Source: Blautia schinkii DSM 10518 (GTDB lineage: Bacteria > Bacillota > Clostridia > Lachnospirales > Lachnospiraceae). Taken from it: DNA of 64,000 bases. Location of the stretch: contig JNKJ01000026.1 in the NCBI GenBank assembly GCA_000702025.1, positions 30,410-94,409 on the forward strand, given 5' to 3'. Both the position numbers and the translations under genes were made by a program. Positions 44,590 through 55,058 of this stretch are shown here, one piece after another (within the stretch, counting starts at the first letter, position 1; each line of letters begins with the position of its first letter). The notes beneath the pieces were generated by a model. It ran no database searches, was not told the origin of the DNA, and was given only the letters and a program-made list of their open reading frames with translations.

Positions 44590-45187
44590 ATACACACCTC
44601 TCAATCACTCAATAATCAGCTAATTGCCAAACCTTGTTTATGTTCACCTTCCATAAATATCTAGCTTAATTTATTGCCACGAGCAACAAGCCAAGCGGCC
44701 AAGCTCGCATGGACCTTTAGCGACTGCCGCGAGAGTCAAATACACCGCAGCTCTGCTGTGTTACAAGTTTGATACCCCGTCAGCTTCTGCCGACACCTCC
44801 CGCCGCCAACCACCACTTTATAGAAGGGGACACAAACGTAAAAGAAGGCAAGGAGAAGGGAATTGGGCGCGGCGCGCAGGCACTGTCCGTGTGCGGCAGA
44901 TTTGCGTAAGCGCGCCTGAAAATCCATTGCCTACTAAGGCTTAGGCGCGAAGGCTCTCCTGAGCGTCTTAGCCGCAGTTGGCAATTAGTTGAAGGGAAGC
45001 GTGCATCTGCCTCACACGGACAGTGCCTGCGCGCCGCGCCCAATTCCCTTCTCCTTGCCGTTCAACAACTCACCAGGGGACCCCTTCTATATAAGTATAC
45101 CCTCCTTATTGTAAAAAATAAAGGAAAATGCTATAATAAGTCGTCAACAACCCCAATAAACCAAAATAAAAACGAGGAGGAATTATC
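44590..45187. other. 598-bp gene-free region of repeat character
   Basis: No coding frame is convincing. The GC content and composition differ from flanks, with CG-rich strings such as GCGCGGCGCGC. It includes an imperfect hairpin ACACCGCAG/CTGCTGTGT at about 44740-44760 and the 55-bp inverted repeat described separately. The last 90 bp before 45188 are A/T-rich and probably hold the promoter of the DJ-1 family gene. Confidence 0.6.
44818..45092. repeat. Large inverted-repeat element (MITE-like or structured RNA)
   Basis: Arms 44847-44901 and 45005-45059 (55 bp each) are complementary with one mismatch; an outer pair (TATAGAAGGGG near 44819 and CCCCTTCTATA near 45080) extends the symmetry, with a mismatched gap between. 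The 103-bp centre has further pairing (ATTGCC at 44925, GGCAAT at 44979). There is no open frame. The build fits a miniature inverted-repeat transposable element or a long folded RNA; which one cannot be decided here. Confidence 0.75.
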
Positions 45188-45739
45188 ATGAGCAAAACAT
45201 ACATTTTTCTGGCAGACGGTTTTGAAGAAGTAGAAGGATTAACAGCAGTTGATTTACTAAGACGGGCAGGCGTCACAATTGAGACTGTATCCATCAAGGA
45301 CAGCAGAGAAATCGAGGGCTCTCATGGCATTGCACTCCTCGCTGATCGCGTGTTTCAGGATACCGACTTTTCAGATGCTGAAATGCTCATCCTCCCCGGA
45401 GGAATGCCGGGCACTGCGTATCTGAGAGCGTACAAACCCCTTGCGGACCTGTTGAAAAGCTTCTATAATAAAGGCGGCAAGATTGCCGCCATCTGCGCCG
45501 CACCGGGTGTACTCGGCACACTGGGCTTTCTGAAGGGACGCAGGGCGACCTCATATCCCGGCTGTCTTGATCAGTCGTCTGGTGCTGAAATCTGTCAGGA
45601 ATCTGTAGTAGTGGACGGAAACGTGACTACCAGCCGCGGCGTGGGAACAGCCATTGATTTTGCCCTTTGTCTCATAGAGCAGCTTAAAGGTAAGCAAAAA
45701 GCGGATGAAATCGCGGAATCCATTATATTTTCGCGCTAA
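45188..45739 (+). CDS. DJ-1/PfpI family protein
   Basis: 183 residues of the DJ-1 subgroup (YajL/ThiJ-like). The nucleophile-elbow Cys103 lies in AAICAAPGVLGTLG, with Glu14 of GFEEVEG and the glycine motif LILPGGMPGT. Members act as glyoxalase-type enzymes or in repair of glycated or oxidised molecules; the exact role is not settled. AGGAGGAA lies before the ATG. It is a single gene between the inverted-repeat region and tig. Confidence 0.92.
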   Translation: MSKTYIFLADGFEEVEGLTAVDLLRRAGVTIETVSIKDSREIEGSHGIALLADRVFQDTDFSDAEMLILPGGMPGTAYLRAYKPLADLLKSFYNKGGKIAAICAAPGVLGTLGFLKGRRATSYPGCLDQSSGAEICQESVVVDGNVTTSRGVGTAIDFALCLIEQLKGKQKADEIAESIIFSR

Positions 45740-45941
45740 TTCCTGCTAATTCCTGCGAAAAAACTCTGGTGTTTTTTAAAGTGTTATGTTATACTACCAT
45801 AATGACTGTAAATATATAAGAAACGGACATGTCTGCCCACGCAGGCATTACCCATCATGGAAGTCAATTGTAAACCGGGACTTTCATAGGAATATATTTA
45901 ATAAAAAGTAATTAACCTGAAATTAAGGAGGAACACGAAAC

Positions 45942-47228
45942 ATGAGTTTACAGGTGGAGAAAATGGAAAAAAACATGGCGAAGCTTACTATTGAAGTTTC
46001 CGCCGAAGATTTAGACAAGGCTATGCAGAGCGCATACCAGAAAGCAAAAGGAAAAATTTCCATTCCCGGATTCCGTAAAGGCAAAGCACCGAGAAAGATG
46101 ATCGAGCAGATGTACGGCAAGGGGATTTTTCTGGAAGATGCGGCAAACGCCCTGATTCCGGAGCACTATAGCAAGGCATTAGAGGAATGCGACCTTGAGA
46201 TCGTTTCCCAGCCGGAGATTGACGTTACACAGGCAGAGCCTGGCAAACCATTCATCTTTACCGCAGAAGTTGCAGTGAAGCCGGAAGTGACCTTAGGCGA
46301 ATATAAGGGCTTAGAGGTTCCGAAGGCTGAGATCGAAGTGACAGATGAAGAAGTAGATGCAGAGATTAAGAAAGAGCAGGAGAAAAACTCCAGAACCGTA
46401 ACAATCGAGGACCGCGCAGCACAGAACGACGATATCGTTACCATCGATTTCGAGGGCTTTGTGGATGACGTTGCTTTCGACGGCGGCAAAGGCACCGAGT
46501 ACCCGCTCACTCTTGGCTCCAACACTTTCATTCCGGGATTTGAAGAGCAGCTGGTAGGCGCTAAGACAGGCGACCACGTTGACGTAAACGTTACTTTCCC
46601 GGAGGAATACCAGGCACCGGAGCTTGCAGGAAAAGCTGCAGTATTCAAATGTGAAGTAAAGAAAATTGAAGCAAAAGAGCTTCCTGAGCTGGATGATGAT
46701 TTTGCAAAGGATGTATCCGAGTTTGATACCCTTGCAGAGTACAAAGACAGCATCAGAAAGAATCTTGTTGAAAAGAAAGAAAGCGATGCTGTCCGTGCAA
46801 AAGAGGACGCAGCGATTGATAAAGTGATTGAGAACGCAGAGATGGAGATCCCGGAAGCTATGATTCAGTCACAGTGCCGTCAGATGGCAGATGACTTCAG
46901 CAGAAGAATGCAGTCCCAGGGGTTATCCATGGAGCAGTACTTCCAGTTCACCGGCCTTACCGCTGAGAAGATGATGGAAGATATGAAACCGCAGGCTCTC
47001 AAGAGAATCCAGACAAGACTTGTACTGGAGAAGATTGCTGAGGTTGAAAACATCCAGCCAAGCGAAGAGGAGATCAGCGAAGAGATTTCCAAGATGGCTG
47101 AAATGTATAAAATGGAAGCTGACAAGTTAAAAGAATTACTTGGCGAGCGCGAATTAGAGCAGATGAAGAAGGACATGGCTGTACAGAAGGCTGTGACTCT
47201 CGTTGCCGACGCTGCTAAGGAAGTATAA
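45942..47228 (+). CDS. tig: Trigger factor (ribosome-bound chaperone, prolyl isomerase)
   Basis: 428 residues. The N-terminal ribosome-binding domain carries the signature [17 protein letters not shown] (the family GFRxGxxP). The FKBP-type isomerase domain (about 160-245) includes [19 protein letters not shown] and [20 protein letters not shown]; the helical C-terminal chaperone domain follows. It binds nascent chains at the ribosome exit. AAGGAGGAA lies before the ATG. It is the first gene of the protein quality cluster; clpP starts 34 bp after it. Confidence 0.97.
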   Translation: MSLQVEKMEKNMAKLTIEVSAEDLDKAMQSAYQKAKGKISIPGFRKGKAPRKMIEQMYGKGIFLEDAANALIPEHYSKALEECDLEIVSQPEIDVTQAEPGKPFIFTAEVAVKPEVTLGEYKGLEVPKAEIEVTDEEVDAEIKKEQEKNSRTVTIEDRAAQNDDIVTIDFEGFVDDVAFDGGKGTEYPLTLGSNTFIPGFEEQLVGAKTGDHVDVNVTFPEEYQAPELAGKAAVFKCEVKKIEAKELPELDDDFAKDVSEFDTLAEYKDSIRKNLVEKKESDAVRAKEDAAIDKVIENAEMEIPEAMIQSQCRQMADDFSRRMQSQGLSMEQYFQFTGLTAEKMMEDMKPQALKRIQTRLVLEKIAEVENIQPSEEEISEEISKMAEMYKMEADKLKELLGERELEQMKKDMAVQKAVTLVADAAKEV

Positions 47229-47262
47229 TATAAGCGCAGCAGATGTGCTGCAGGAGGTAAAT

Positions 47263-47844
47263 ATGAGTTTAGTACCTTATGTCATTGAACAGACAAGCAG
47301 GGGGGAAAGAAGCTACGATATTTATTCCAGGCTTCTGAAGGACAGGATTATTTTTCTTGGGGAAGAGGTAAACGATGTGAGCGCCAGCTTGATCGTGGCT
47401 CAGCTCCTTTTCCTGGAGGCAGAGGATCCGGGGAAGGATATCCAGCTTTATATCAACAGCCCGGGCGGTTCCGTGACCGCAGGCATGGCGATTTACGATA
47501 CGATGCAGTATATTAAATGCGATGTTTCCACTATTTGTCTGGGCATGGCGGCGAGCATGGGAGCTTTTCTCCTGGCAGGCGGCGCCAAGGGCAAGAGGTA
47601 TGCCCTCCCGAACTCTACGATCATGATCCACCAGCCATCGGGCGGAGCCCAGGGCCAGGCTACGGAAATTCAGATTGTGGCAGACCATATCGCTAAGACG
47701 AAGAGAACTTTAAATGAGATTTTGGCACAAAACACCGGCCAGCCGCTTGAGGTTGTAGAGAAGGATACCGACAGGGACAACTATATGTCCGCAGAGGAAG
47801 CCAAGGCTTACGGCTTAATTGATGGTGTAGTTATGCACAAATAG
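47263..47844 (+). CDS. clpP: ATP-dependent Clp protease proteolytic subunit
   Basis: 193 residues. The catalytic triad is Ser98 (MAASMGAF), His123 (IMIHQPSGG) and Asp172 ([10 protein letters not shown]). The 14-mer barrel degrades proteins unfolded by ClpX. The start at 47263 has AGGAGGT 6 nt upstream; an open frame upstream to 47203 overlaps tig and is not used. Possible N-terminal processing is usual for the family. A hairpin at 47853 separates it from clpX. Confidence 0.97.
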   Translation: MSLVPYVIEQTSRGERSYDIYSRLLKDRIIFLGEEVNDVSASLIVAQLLFLEAEDPGKDIQLYINSPGGSVTAGMAIYDTMQYIKCDVSTICLGMAASMGAFLLAGGAKGKRYALPNSTIMIHQPSGGAQGQATEIQIVADHIAKTKRTLNEILAQNTGQPLEVVEKDTDRDNYMSAEEAKAYGLIDGVVMHK

Positions 47845-47852
47845 CAAAAGAA

Positions 47853-47879
47853 AAGACTCCTGTAAGCCACAGGAGTCTT
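47853..47879 (+). terminator. Hairpin between clpP and clpX
   Basis: AAGACTCCTGT (47853-47863) pairs perfectly with ACAGGAGTCTT (47869-47879); only ATCTTGCT follows, so it is a partial terminator or a processing site. Confidence 0.55.
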
Positions 47880-47913
47880 ATCTTGCTCTATAGGAAAGGA
47901 AAATAATATATCC

Positions 47914-49227
47914 ATGGCAGATAAAATTAGAGATGGAAAAGTCAGATGTTCATTTTGCCATAAGTCTGAGGACCAGGTCCGCAAGCTGATCGCGGGTCCT
48001 GACGGGGCATTTATATGTGATGAGTGTATCGGCATCTGTGCGGAGATCATGGAAGAAGAGTTCAGCATGTACGAACAGGATGATGTCTATGACTCTGATA
48101 TCAATTTACTGAAGCCCGAGGAGATTCATTCGATTCTCGACGACTATGTAATCGGGCAGGACGAGGCGAAAAAGGCTCTGTCCGTGGCTGTTTATAATCA
48201 TTATAAGCGTGTGGCCGCATCCAGAAGTCTGGATGTGGAGCTGCAGAAGAGTAATATCCTCATGCTGGGGCCTACAGGCTCCGGTAAGACATTGCTGGCG
48301 CAGACATTGGCCCGGCTTTTAAATGTTCCCTTTGCTATCGCGGATGCCACATCTCTCACAGAAGCAGGTTACGTGGGTGAGGATGTAGAAAACATTCTGC
48401 TGAAGATTATCCAGGCTGCAGAGTACGATATTGAGCGTGCGCAGTATGGAATCATTTATATTGATGAGATTGATAAAATCACAAGAAAATCTGAGAATGC
48501 GTCCATCACACGTGATGTGTCCGGCGAAGGTGTACAGCAGGCACTTCTTAAAATCCTTGAGGGAACTGTGGCAAGCGTTCCGCCCCAGGGCGGAAGGAAG
48601 CATCCTCATCAGGAATTTATCCAGATAGACACCACCAACATTCTCTTCATCTGCGGCGGAGCCTTTGACGGTCTGGAGAAGATCATCGAGTCCCGCAAGG
48701 ATACCAAGGCGATTGGTTTTGGCGCGGAAGTTTCCGTGAAAGAGGATCGCAATGTGGGTGAGGTGCTTAAGGAAGTAATGCCGGAGGATTTCATTAAATA
48801 CGGTCTGATCCCTGAGTTTATCGGCAGGGTTCCTGTTGTTGTCACACTTGACGCACTGGATGAAAACGCGCTTATCCGTATACTGAGAGAGCCGAAGAAC
48901 TCCCTCACAAAACAGTATCACAAGCTCTTTGAACTGGACGGAGTGGAGCTTGATTTCGACGAAGAGGCACTTAAAGTCGTGGCTAAAAAATCCCTGGAGC
49001 GCAAGACAGGGGCGAGAGGACTGCGTGCCATCATGGAAAATTCTCTTATGGACCTTATGTATAAAACACCGTCCGATGACACCATCCGTAAATGTATCAT
49101 AACAAAAGAAGTAGTGGAGGGAACCGGTGAACCGGAGATCATCCGGGGCGAGGCGCCTGTACCAGTGCAGCCCGCCGGCAGGAGAGGTTCCCGTTCAAGA
49201 AAGAAAGGAAAACCCGAAACTGCTTGA
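47914..49227 (+). CDS. clpX: ATP-dependent Clp protease ATPase subunit, zinc-binding
   Basis: 437 residues. The N-terminal zinc finger uses Cys12, Cys15, Cys35 and Cys38. Walker A is GPTGSGKT at 119-126, Walker [11 protein letters not shown], and the pore loop GYVGEDV follows. The hexamer unfolds tagged proteins and feeds them to ClpP. The ATG has only a distant GGAAAGG site (about 14 nt), which is unusual; no better start is seen before the zinc finger. lon starts 18 bp after its stop. Confidence 0.97.
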   Translation: MADKIRDGKVRCSFCHKSEDQVRKLIAGPDGAFICDECIGICAEIMEEEFSMYEQDDVYDSDINLLKPEEIHSILDDYVIGQDEAKKALSVAVYNHYKRVAASRSLDVELQKSNILMLGPTGSGKTLLAQTLARLLNVPFAIADATSLTEAGYVGEDVENILLKIIQAAEYDIERAQYGIIYIDEIDKITRKSENASITRDVSGEGVQQALLKILEGTVASVPPQGGRKHPHQEFIQIDTTNILFICGGAFDGLEKIIESRKDTKAIGFGAEVSVKEDRNVGEVLKEVMPEDFIKYGLIPEFIGRVPVVVTLDALDENALIRILREPKNSLTKQYHKLFELDGVELDFDEEALKVVAKKSLERKTGARGLRAIMENSLMDLMYKTPSDDTIRKCIITKEVVEGTGEPEIIRGEAPVPVQPAGRRGSRSRKKGKPETA

Positions 49228-49245
49228 TGAAGGGACTGAAGATAG

Positions 49246-51582
49246 ATGAAAAATCCGATTAACGTGCTGCCCGCCATTGCCCTCAGAGGAACAACCATCC
49301 TCCCGGGAATGATCGTCCATTTCGACGTGAGCAGGGAACGCTCCGTCCGGGCAATCGAGGCGGCTATGCTGCACGACCAGAAGATTTTCCTGATCACCCA
49401 GAAGGAACCGGAAGCAGAGACTCCCGGGCTTCTGGATCTGTATCAGATTGGAACCATCGCTTATATCAAACAGGTGGTAAAACTGCCGCAGAATCTGCTG
49501 CGTGTGCTGGTGGAAGGCACAGAGAGGGCAGAGCTATTAAGCTTAGAACAGGAGTTTCCGTATCTGCGGAGCGAGGTGGCTCTTTTTACTCATGAGGAAG
49601 CAGATACGCTTTCCCCTGCGGTGAAGGAAGCCATGCACAGAAGTCTCCGTGAACTGTTTCACCATTACTGTATGGAGAATGGTAAGGTAAGCAAGGAGCT
49701 TGTAGCACAGATTTTAAACATTGAGGATGTGGAGGAGCTGGTGGAGCAGATTTCCGTCAATATTTCCTTGTCCTATATCAATAAACAGAAGCTTCTGGAG
49801 GCCATTTCCCTGGAGGACCGCTACGAGCTTTTGGGAGCTATACTCAGCAATGAGATTGAGGTCATGCAGATTAGTAAGGACCTGCAGAAAAAGGTAAAAG
49901 CGCGGATTGATAAAAACCAGCGTGAATATATCCTGCGGGAACAGCTTAAACTGATCCGTGAGGAGCTTGGCGAGGAGAACACCGCAGATGATGCGGAAGA
50001 GTTTAAAAAACAGCTCCAGAATCTCCAGGCCTCGGATGAAGTGAAGGAAAAAATCAGCAAAGAAATCGATCGTTTTAAGAGCATGAACAGCAATGCGGCC
50101 GAGAGTACAGTGCTGCGCGGTTATATTGAGACACTGCTTTCCCTGCCCTGGGATAAACGTTCCCAGGATTCCGATGATTTAAAGGAAGCGTGGAAAACCC
50201 TCCAGGACGGCCACTATGGGCTTAAGGATGTGAAGGAACGCATCATGGAGTTTCTTTCTGTGCGCAGACTCACCCACAAGGGTAAGAGCCCTATCCTTTG
50301 TCTGGTGGGACCTCCGGGAACCGGTAAGACCTCCATCGCTAAATCCGTGGCAGAGGCTATGCATAAAAAGTACGTGCGCATCTGTCTGGGCGGCGTGCGG
50401 GATGAAGCAGAGATACGCGGGCACAGGAAAACTTATGTGGGTGCGATGCCGGGAAGGATTACCGTGGCTCTGCAGCAGGCAGGCGTAAGCAATCCGCTGA
50501 TGCTCTTAGATGAGATTGACAAGACAAGCAGCGATTACAAGGGTGACACAGCCTCCGCACTTCTGGAGGTGCTGGACCCTGAACAGAACAGCCATTTCAA
50601 CGACCATTATGTAGAGCTTCCCCAGGATTTATCCGAGGTGCTCTTCATCGCCACTGCGAACGATGTACAGGGAATTCCCCGCCCTCTTCTCGACCGTATG
50701 GAATTGATTGAGATTTCCGGTTATACGGAGAATGAGAAGGAGCACATTGCCAAGGAGCATCTGATTCCCAAGCAGATGGACATCAACGGCATTGAGAAGG
50801 GCAGGCTTGTGATCCAGAGCGGTGCGGTCAGAAAAATGATCAATAATTATACAAAGGAAGCTGGCGTGCGTAATTTAGAGCGCACCATCGGCCAGATCTG
50901 CCGTAAGACCGCCAGGGCGATCATGGAGGACGGCAAGGAGAAGGTCACTGTGACCGGAAAGAATCTGTCCGAGTATCTTGGCAAGGAACGTTATAATTTC
51001 CTCATGGCCAATAAAAAGGACGAGGTGGGAATTGCCAGAGGCCTTGCCTGGACGCAGGTGGGCGGCGATACCCTGCAGATCGAGGTGAATGTCATGCCCG
51101 GCAAGGGTGAGCTGATGCTTACCGGACAGCTTGGGGATGTGATGAAGGAGTCCGCCCAGGCGGGGATTACCTATATCCGTTCCGTGGCTGAGAAATACGG
51201 GGTTTCCCAGGATTTCTTCCAGGAACATGATATCCACGTACATATCCCTGAGGGAGCCGTACCAAAGGACGGGCCTTCGGCGGGTATCACCATGGCGACA
51301 GCCATGCTCTCCGCAATCATCGGGAAGCCGGTCCGCGCGGATCTGGCTATGACCGGCGAGATCACACTCCGGGGACGCGTGCTGCCGATCGGCGGGCTAA
51401 AAGAAAAGCTTCTTGCAGCGAAATACGCAAAGATTAAGCAGGTTCTGGTTCCCAAGGAGAACAAGCCGGATATTGAGGAAATGGATAAGGAAATTCTGGA
51501 TGGACTTACTGTTTCTTTTGTGGGCAGTATGAGTGATGTGCTGGGAGAAGCGCTGAAAAACGGGGAATTTCATAGCAAATAG
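49246..51582 (+). CDS. lon: ATP-dependent protease Lon
   Basis: 778 residues, LonA type: N-terminal substrate-binding domain (1-200), coiled middle part, AAA+ domain with Walker A GPPGTGKT at 355-362, and C-terminal Ser-Lys protease domain with Ser678 (PKDGPSAGIT) and Lys721 (GGLKEKLLAAKY). It degrades damaged and regulatory proteins. It is co-transcribed with clpX upstream and engB 11 bp downstream; this clpX-lon-engB order is widespread in Firmicutes. Confidence 0.98.
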   Translation: MKNPINVLPAIALRGTTILPGMIVHFDVSRERSVRAIEAAMLHDQKIFLITQKEPEAETPGLLDLYQIGTIAYIKQVVKLPQNLLRVLVEGTERAELLSLEQEFPYLRSEVALFTHEEADTLSPAVKEAMHRSLRELFHHYCMENGKVSKELVAQILNIEDVEELVEQISVNISLSYINKQKLLEAISLEDRYELLGAILSNEIEVMQISKDLQKKVKARIDKNQREYILREQLKLIREELGEENTADDAEEFKKQLQNLQASDEVKEKISKEIDRFKSMNSNAAESTVLRGYIETLLSLPWDKRSQDSDDLKEAWKTLQDGHYGLKDVKERIMEFLSVRRLTHKGKSPILCLVGPPGTGKTSIAKSVAEAMHKKYVRICLGGVRDEAEIRGHRKTYVGAMPGRITVALQQAGVSNPLMLLDEIDKTSSDYKGDTASALLEVLDPEQNSHFNDHYVELPQDLSEVLFIATANDVQGIPRPLLDRMELIEISGYTENEKEHIAKEHLIPKQMDINGIEKGRLVIQSGAVRKMINNYTKEAGVRNLERTIGQICRKTARAIMEDGKEKVTVTGKNLSEYLGKERYNFLMANKKDEVGIARGLAWTQVGGDTLQIEVNVMPGKGELMLTGQLGDVMKESAQAGITYIRSVAEKYGVSQDFFQEHDIHVHIPEGAVPKDGPSAGITMATAMLSAIIGKPVRADLAMTGEITLRGRVLPIGGLKEKLLAAKYAKIKQVLVPKENKPDIEEMDKEILDGLTVSFVGSMSDVLGEALKNGEFHSK

Positions 51583-51593
51583 TGAGGAAATAA

Positions 51594-52205
51594 ATGGTTA
51601 TTAAGAATGTATCACTGGACATCGTATGCGGTGTCACAAGCAAGCTGCCGGATACCGGAAGGCCCGAGGTGGCCTTTGCCGGCAAATCAAATGTGGGAAA
51701 GTCCTCCCTGATAAACGGACTGATGTACCGAAAATCCCTGGCGCGGACAAGCTCTCAGCCGGGGAAGACGCAGACCATCAACTTCTACAATATTAATGAA
51801 ACCATTTATCTGGTGGACCTTCCGGGCTATGGCTATGCAAAGATTGCCCAGTCCGAAAAGGAAAAATGGGGAAAAATGATTGAGAGATACCTTCATACTT
51901 CTATAAATCTGAAGGCGGTATTTCTTTTGATTGATATCCGCCATGACCCATCCGCCAACGATAAGCTGATGTATGACTGGATCCTGCACAATGGCTATGA
52001 GCCGATCATCATTGCGACTAAGCTGGATAAGCTCAAACGCAGCCAGGTGCAGAAAAATCTGAAGATGATAAAAGAAGGGCTGAAGCTCCGCCCAGGTAGT
52101 ATCGTGATTCCGTTTTCTGCAGAGACTAAGCAGGGAAGAGACGAGATCTGGGAGCTGATCGACGAGTTGACCGGACAGGCTCCGGCAGCTACGGAAGAGG
52201 CCTGA
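51594..52205 (+). CDS. engB: Ribosome biogenesis GTPase EngB/YsxC
   Basis: 203 residues, essential GTPase for assembly of the large ribosomal subunit. G1 is AGKSNVGKSS (about 26-35), G3 is DLPGYGYAK and G4 ATKLDKL. It starts 11 bp after lon (GTGAGGAAATAA before the ATG), so it ends the clpX-lon operon. A 72-bp gap separates it from the ECF transporter genes. Confidence 0.97.
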   Translation: MVIKNVSLDIVCGVTSKLPDTGRPEVAFAGKSNVGKSSLINGLMYRKSLARTSSQPGKTQTINFYNINETIYLVDLPGYGYAKIAQSEKEKWGKMIERYLHTSINLKAVFLLIDIRHDPSANDKLMYDWILHNGYEPIIIATKLDKLKRSQVQKNLKMIKEGLKLRPGSIVIPFSAETKQGRDEIWELIDELTGQAPAATEEA

Positions 52206-52277
52206 TACAGACATAAGAAGGCCGCCGAAAAAGCCTGTTGCCGAACAGTATTGCGGTGGCTGTAAGAGAGGATGAAT

Positions 52278-53123
52278 ATGGGAATTATCAAGGCGTTCAA
52301 GCTGGGATTTGACTATCTCAAATACGATGACGACGGAAATGTGCAGGAGACACAGCGCGCCGTCAATGATGTAAACCTGGACATTGAAGCCGGGGAATTC
52401 GTGGCGATTCTGGGCCATAACGGCTCGGGAAAATCCACCCTGGCGAAGCATATGAATGCACTTTTGCTTCCTTCGGAGGGGACACTATGGGTGGACGATA
52501 TGGACACCTCCAAGGAGCCGGAGCTATGGAAAATCCGCCAGAAAGCGGGCATGGTTTTTCAGAATCCGGACAACCAGATCATCGGTACTGTGGTGGAGGA
52601 GGATGTGGGCTTTGGCCCGGAAAACATGGGCATCCCCACGGATGATATCTGGAAACGTGTGGACGACAGCCTGGAAAAAGTAGGCATGACAGCCTACCGC
52701 CACCATTCCCCCAACAAACTTTCCGGGGGACAGAAGCAGCGCGTGGCGATCGCCGGTGTGGTAGCTATGCACCCTCGGTGCATTGTGCTGGATGAGCCTA
52801 CCGCCATGCTGGACCCAAACGGCCGCAAGGAAGTGCTCAAGGCCGTGCGGGAGCTCAATCAGGCAGAAAATGTGACCGTCATTCTCATCACTCACTACAT
52901 GGAAGAGGTCATCCATGCGGATAAGGTGTATGTGATGGACGGCGGTGATGTGGTCATGCAGGGCACGCCCCGGGAGATATTTTCCCAGGTGGACACCCTC
53001 AAAAAATACCGCCTGGATGTGCCGCAGGTGACTCTGCTGGCTCATGAGCTGCGCCTCTCCGGTGTCGATATTCCGGAGGGTATACTGACTACAGAGGAAT
53101 TGGTGAGTGCCTTATGTCGATAG
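52278..53123 (+). CDS. ecfA1: ECF transporter ATPase A1 (CbiO type)
   Basis: 281 residues. Walker [13 protein letters not shown] signature [13 protein letters not shown], Walker [14 protein letters not shown]. With EcfA2 and EcfT it forms the shared energising module for vitamin and metal uptake; the substrate-binding S subunits are encoded elsewhere (group II). I chose the second ATG at 52278, 6 nt from AGAGAGG, over one at 52272. It overlaps ecfA2 by 10 bp. Confidence 0.95.
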   Translation: MGIIKAFKLGFDYLKYDDDGNVQETQRAVNDVNLDIEAGEFVAILGHNGSGKSTLAKHMNALLLPSEGTLWVDDMDTSKEPELWKIRQKAGMVFQNPDNQIIGTVVEEDVGFGPENMGIPTDDIWKRVDDSLEKVGMTAYRHHSPNKLSGGQKQRVAIAGVVAMHPRCIVLDEPTAMLDPNGRKEVLKAVRELNQAENVTVILITHYMEEVIHADKVYVMDGGDVVMQGTPREIFSQVDTLKKYRLDVPQVTLLAHELRLSGVDIPEGILTTEELVSALCR

Positions 53124-54079
53124 AATTAAAGAACGTGACCTATACCTACAGCCCGGGAACTGCCTACGAAATACATGCGCTTAAGGACATCAGCATGTAT
53201 ATTCCGGACGGGCAGTTTATTGGCGTGATCGGCCATACCGGGAGCGGAAAATCCACACTGATCCAGCATTTTAATGCTTTGATACAGCCCACGTCCGGGA
53301 CGATTCTCTATAACGGGGAGGATGTCTGGGCGGAGAAATATGACCGCCGTAAGCTTAGAAGCGAGGTGGGACTGGTGTTCCAGTATCCGGAGCATCAGCT
53401 ATTTGAAAACGATGTATTGTCCGACGTATGCTTCGGCCCCATGAACCAGGGCTTAACCCGGGAAGAGGCTGAGGTGGAGGCGAAAAAAGCGCTTCAACAG
53501 GTCGGATTTAAGGAAAAGAATTACAGTAAGTCCCCTTTCGAGCTTTCCGGGGGACAGAAAAAGCGCGTGGCTATCGCGGGAGTGCTGGCAATGAATCCGA
53601 AGATTTTAATCCTCGATGAGCCTACCGCAGGGCTTGACCCTAAGGGCCGGGATGATATCCTGGACCAGATTGCCGAGCTTCATAAGGTGCGTGGAATTAC
53701 AATTATTTTGGTGTCTCACAGCATGGAGGACATTGCGAAATATGTGGAGCGTCTTATCGTGATGAACAATGGCGGGGTGGCTTTTGACAGCACGCCCAAG
53801 GAGGTCTTTTCTCATTATAAGGAGCTGGAGGCCATGGGGCTGGCAGCGCCGCAGATTACCTACATTATGCATTCCCTTAAGGAAAACGGCCTGGATGTGG
53901 ATACGGATGCCACCACGGTTGCGGAAGCCAAGGAGAGCATTCTGGATGCTCTTAAAAGCGGCCACTCATATCTGCTGAGGGAAGTGCAGACTGCAGAAAG
54001 TACAGGCTCGGTTGGCAAGAGAACTGACAGGGAAGAAAATGAGACTTGCAAGCCTGGGGAGAGGAGGTCAGACCGATGA
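53114..54079 (+). CDS. ecfA2: ECF transporter ATPase A2 (CbiO type)
   Basis: 321 residues. Walker [10 protein letters not shown], signature [13 protein letters not shown], Walker [14 protein letters not shown]. The C-terminal 35 residues (after about 285; [20 protein letters not shown]) are polar and form a tail longer than in most EcfA2 proteins. Overlaps ecfA1 by 10 bp and ecfT by ATGA, so the three subunits are translationally coupled. Confidence 0.95.
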   Translation: MSIELKNVTYTYSPGTAYEIHALKDISMYIPDGQFIGVIGHTGSGKSTLIQHFNALIQPTSGTILYNGEDVWAEKYDRRKLRSEVGLVFQYPEHQLFENDVLSDVCFGPMNQGLTREEAEVEAKKALQQVGFKEKNYSKSPFELSGGQKKRVAIAGVLAMNPKILILDEPTAGLDPKGRDDILDQIAELHKVRGITIILVSHSMEDIAKYVERLIVMNNGGVAFDSTPKEVFSHYKELEAMGLAAPQITYIMHSLKENGLDVDTDATTVAEAKESILDALKSGHSYLLREVQTAESTGSVGKRTDREENETCKPGERRSDR

Positions 54080-54879
54080 TCAGAGACATTACTCTGGGCC
54101 AGTATTATCCGGCTGACTCTGTTCTCCACAAACTGGACCCGCGGACGAAATTCCTGGGCACTATGGCCTTTATTATTTCCGTTTTTGTATTTCATACCAT
54201 GCCTGGCTACGCGGTGGCGACCCTTTTTCTGGCGGGGATGATCATCCTGTCAAAGGTTCCCGTCAAGTTTATGTTTAAGGGATTGAAAGCGATTTTTCTG
54301 ATCCTGATGATAACCGTGGTGTTCAATATCATACTCACCCCGGGAGAAATCCTCTGGAAATGGGGCTTTCTCAAGGTGACGAAGGAAGGCTTGTCCATGG
54401 CCGGAAGGATGGCAATCCGCCTTACCTACCTGGTGATCGGTTCCTCCATCATGACGCTTACCACCACGCCCAACCAGCTTACAGACGGGCTGGAACGCTT
54501 GCTGCGGCCGTTAAATCATATTCGTGTGCCTGTGCATGAGATTGCCATGATTATGTCCATTGCTCTGCGTTTTATTCCGATTTTGCTCGAGGAGACAGAT
54601 AAGATTATGAAAGCTCAGATTGCCCGCGGCGCTGATTTTGAAAGCGGTAATCTGATTCAGAAAGCAAAGAGCATGGTGCCGCTTCTGGTGCCGCTGTTTA
54701 TCTCTGCTTTCCGGCGGGCGAATGATCTGGCTATGGCAATGGAAGCGCGCTGTTACCACGGTGGTGACGACAGGACACAGATGAAGCCGCTGAAGTATGC
54801 GGGCAGGGACTATGTATCATTTTTGATTCTTGTGGTTTATGTGGGAATTGCCATTGCCTTCCGGGTACTGGGAATTTAA
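54076..54879 (+). CDS. ecfT: ECF transporter transmembrane subunit T
   Basis: 267 residues with five or six membrane helices. The two coupling motifs that contact the ATPases are ARG in QIARGADFESG and the ARC variant in AMEARCYHGGDD. The start at 54076 overlaps the ecfA2 stop and has AGGAGG upstream. truA follows after 179 bp that hold an inverted-repeat element. Confidence 0.95.
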   Translation: MIRDITLGQYYPADSVLHKLDPRTKFLGTMAFIISVFVFHTMPGYAVATLFLAGMIILSKVPVKFMFKGLKAIFLILMITVVFNIILTPGEILWKWGFLKVTKEGLSMAGRMAIRLTYLVIGSSIMTLTTTPNQLTDGLERLLRPLNHIRVPVHEIAMIMSIALRFIPILLEETDKIMKAQIARGADFESGNLIQKAKSMVPLLVPLFISAFRRANDLAMAMEARCYHGGDDRTQMKPLKYAGRDYVSFLILVVYVGIAIAFRVLGI

Positions 54880-54927
54880 TGCGGATTTAATGTGGATTTT
54901 TTTATGACAGATGAAGCATTTTAAAAC

Positions 54928-55032
54928 AGAAGGGGCTGTCGGAAAATAGAATTCAAATACTGTATATTGCTGTGGACACTGTGCTGTCAGAACCATATAT
55001 GGTGTATGTAATTCATTTTCCGGCGGCTTCTT
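54928..55032. repeat. Degenerate MITE-like inverted repeat between ecfT and truA
   Basis: The left end (54928-54953, AGAAGGGGCTGTCGGAAAAT and on) and the right end (55010-55032) are inverted copies with some mismatches and two gaps: the shared core is CGGAAAAT..GAATT and AGAAG. GGGGCTGTCGGAAAAT-like ends are seen in small clostridial repeat elements. The truA ribosome site begins only 13 bp after the right end. Confidence 0.4.
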
Positions 55033-55058
55033 TTTCTCATATTTTAAAGGAGGTATTT

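Noticed and set aside
45740..45941. Possible regulatory RNA before tig
   Set aside because: Only short A/T-rich stretches and a weak hairpin are seen; no known riboswitch pattern could be recognised.
48319..48921. Antisense frame within clpX
   Set aside because: A shadow of a highly conserved coding region; no start signals.
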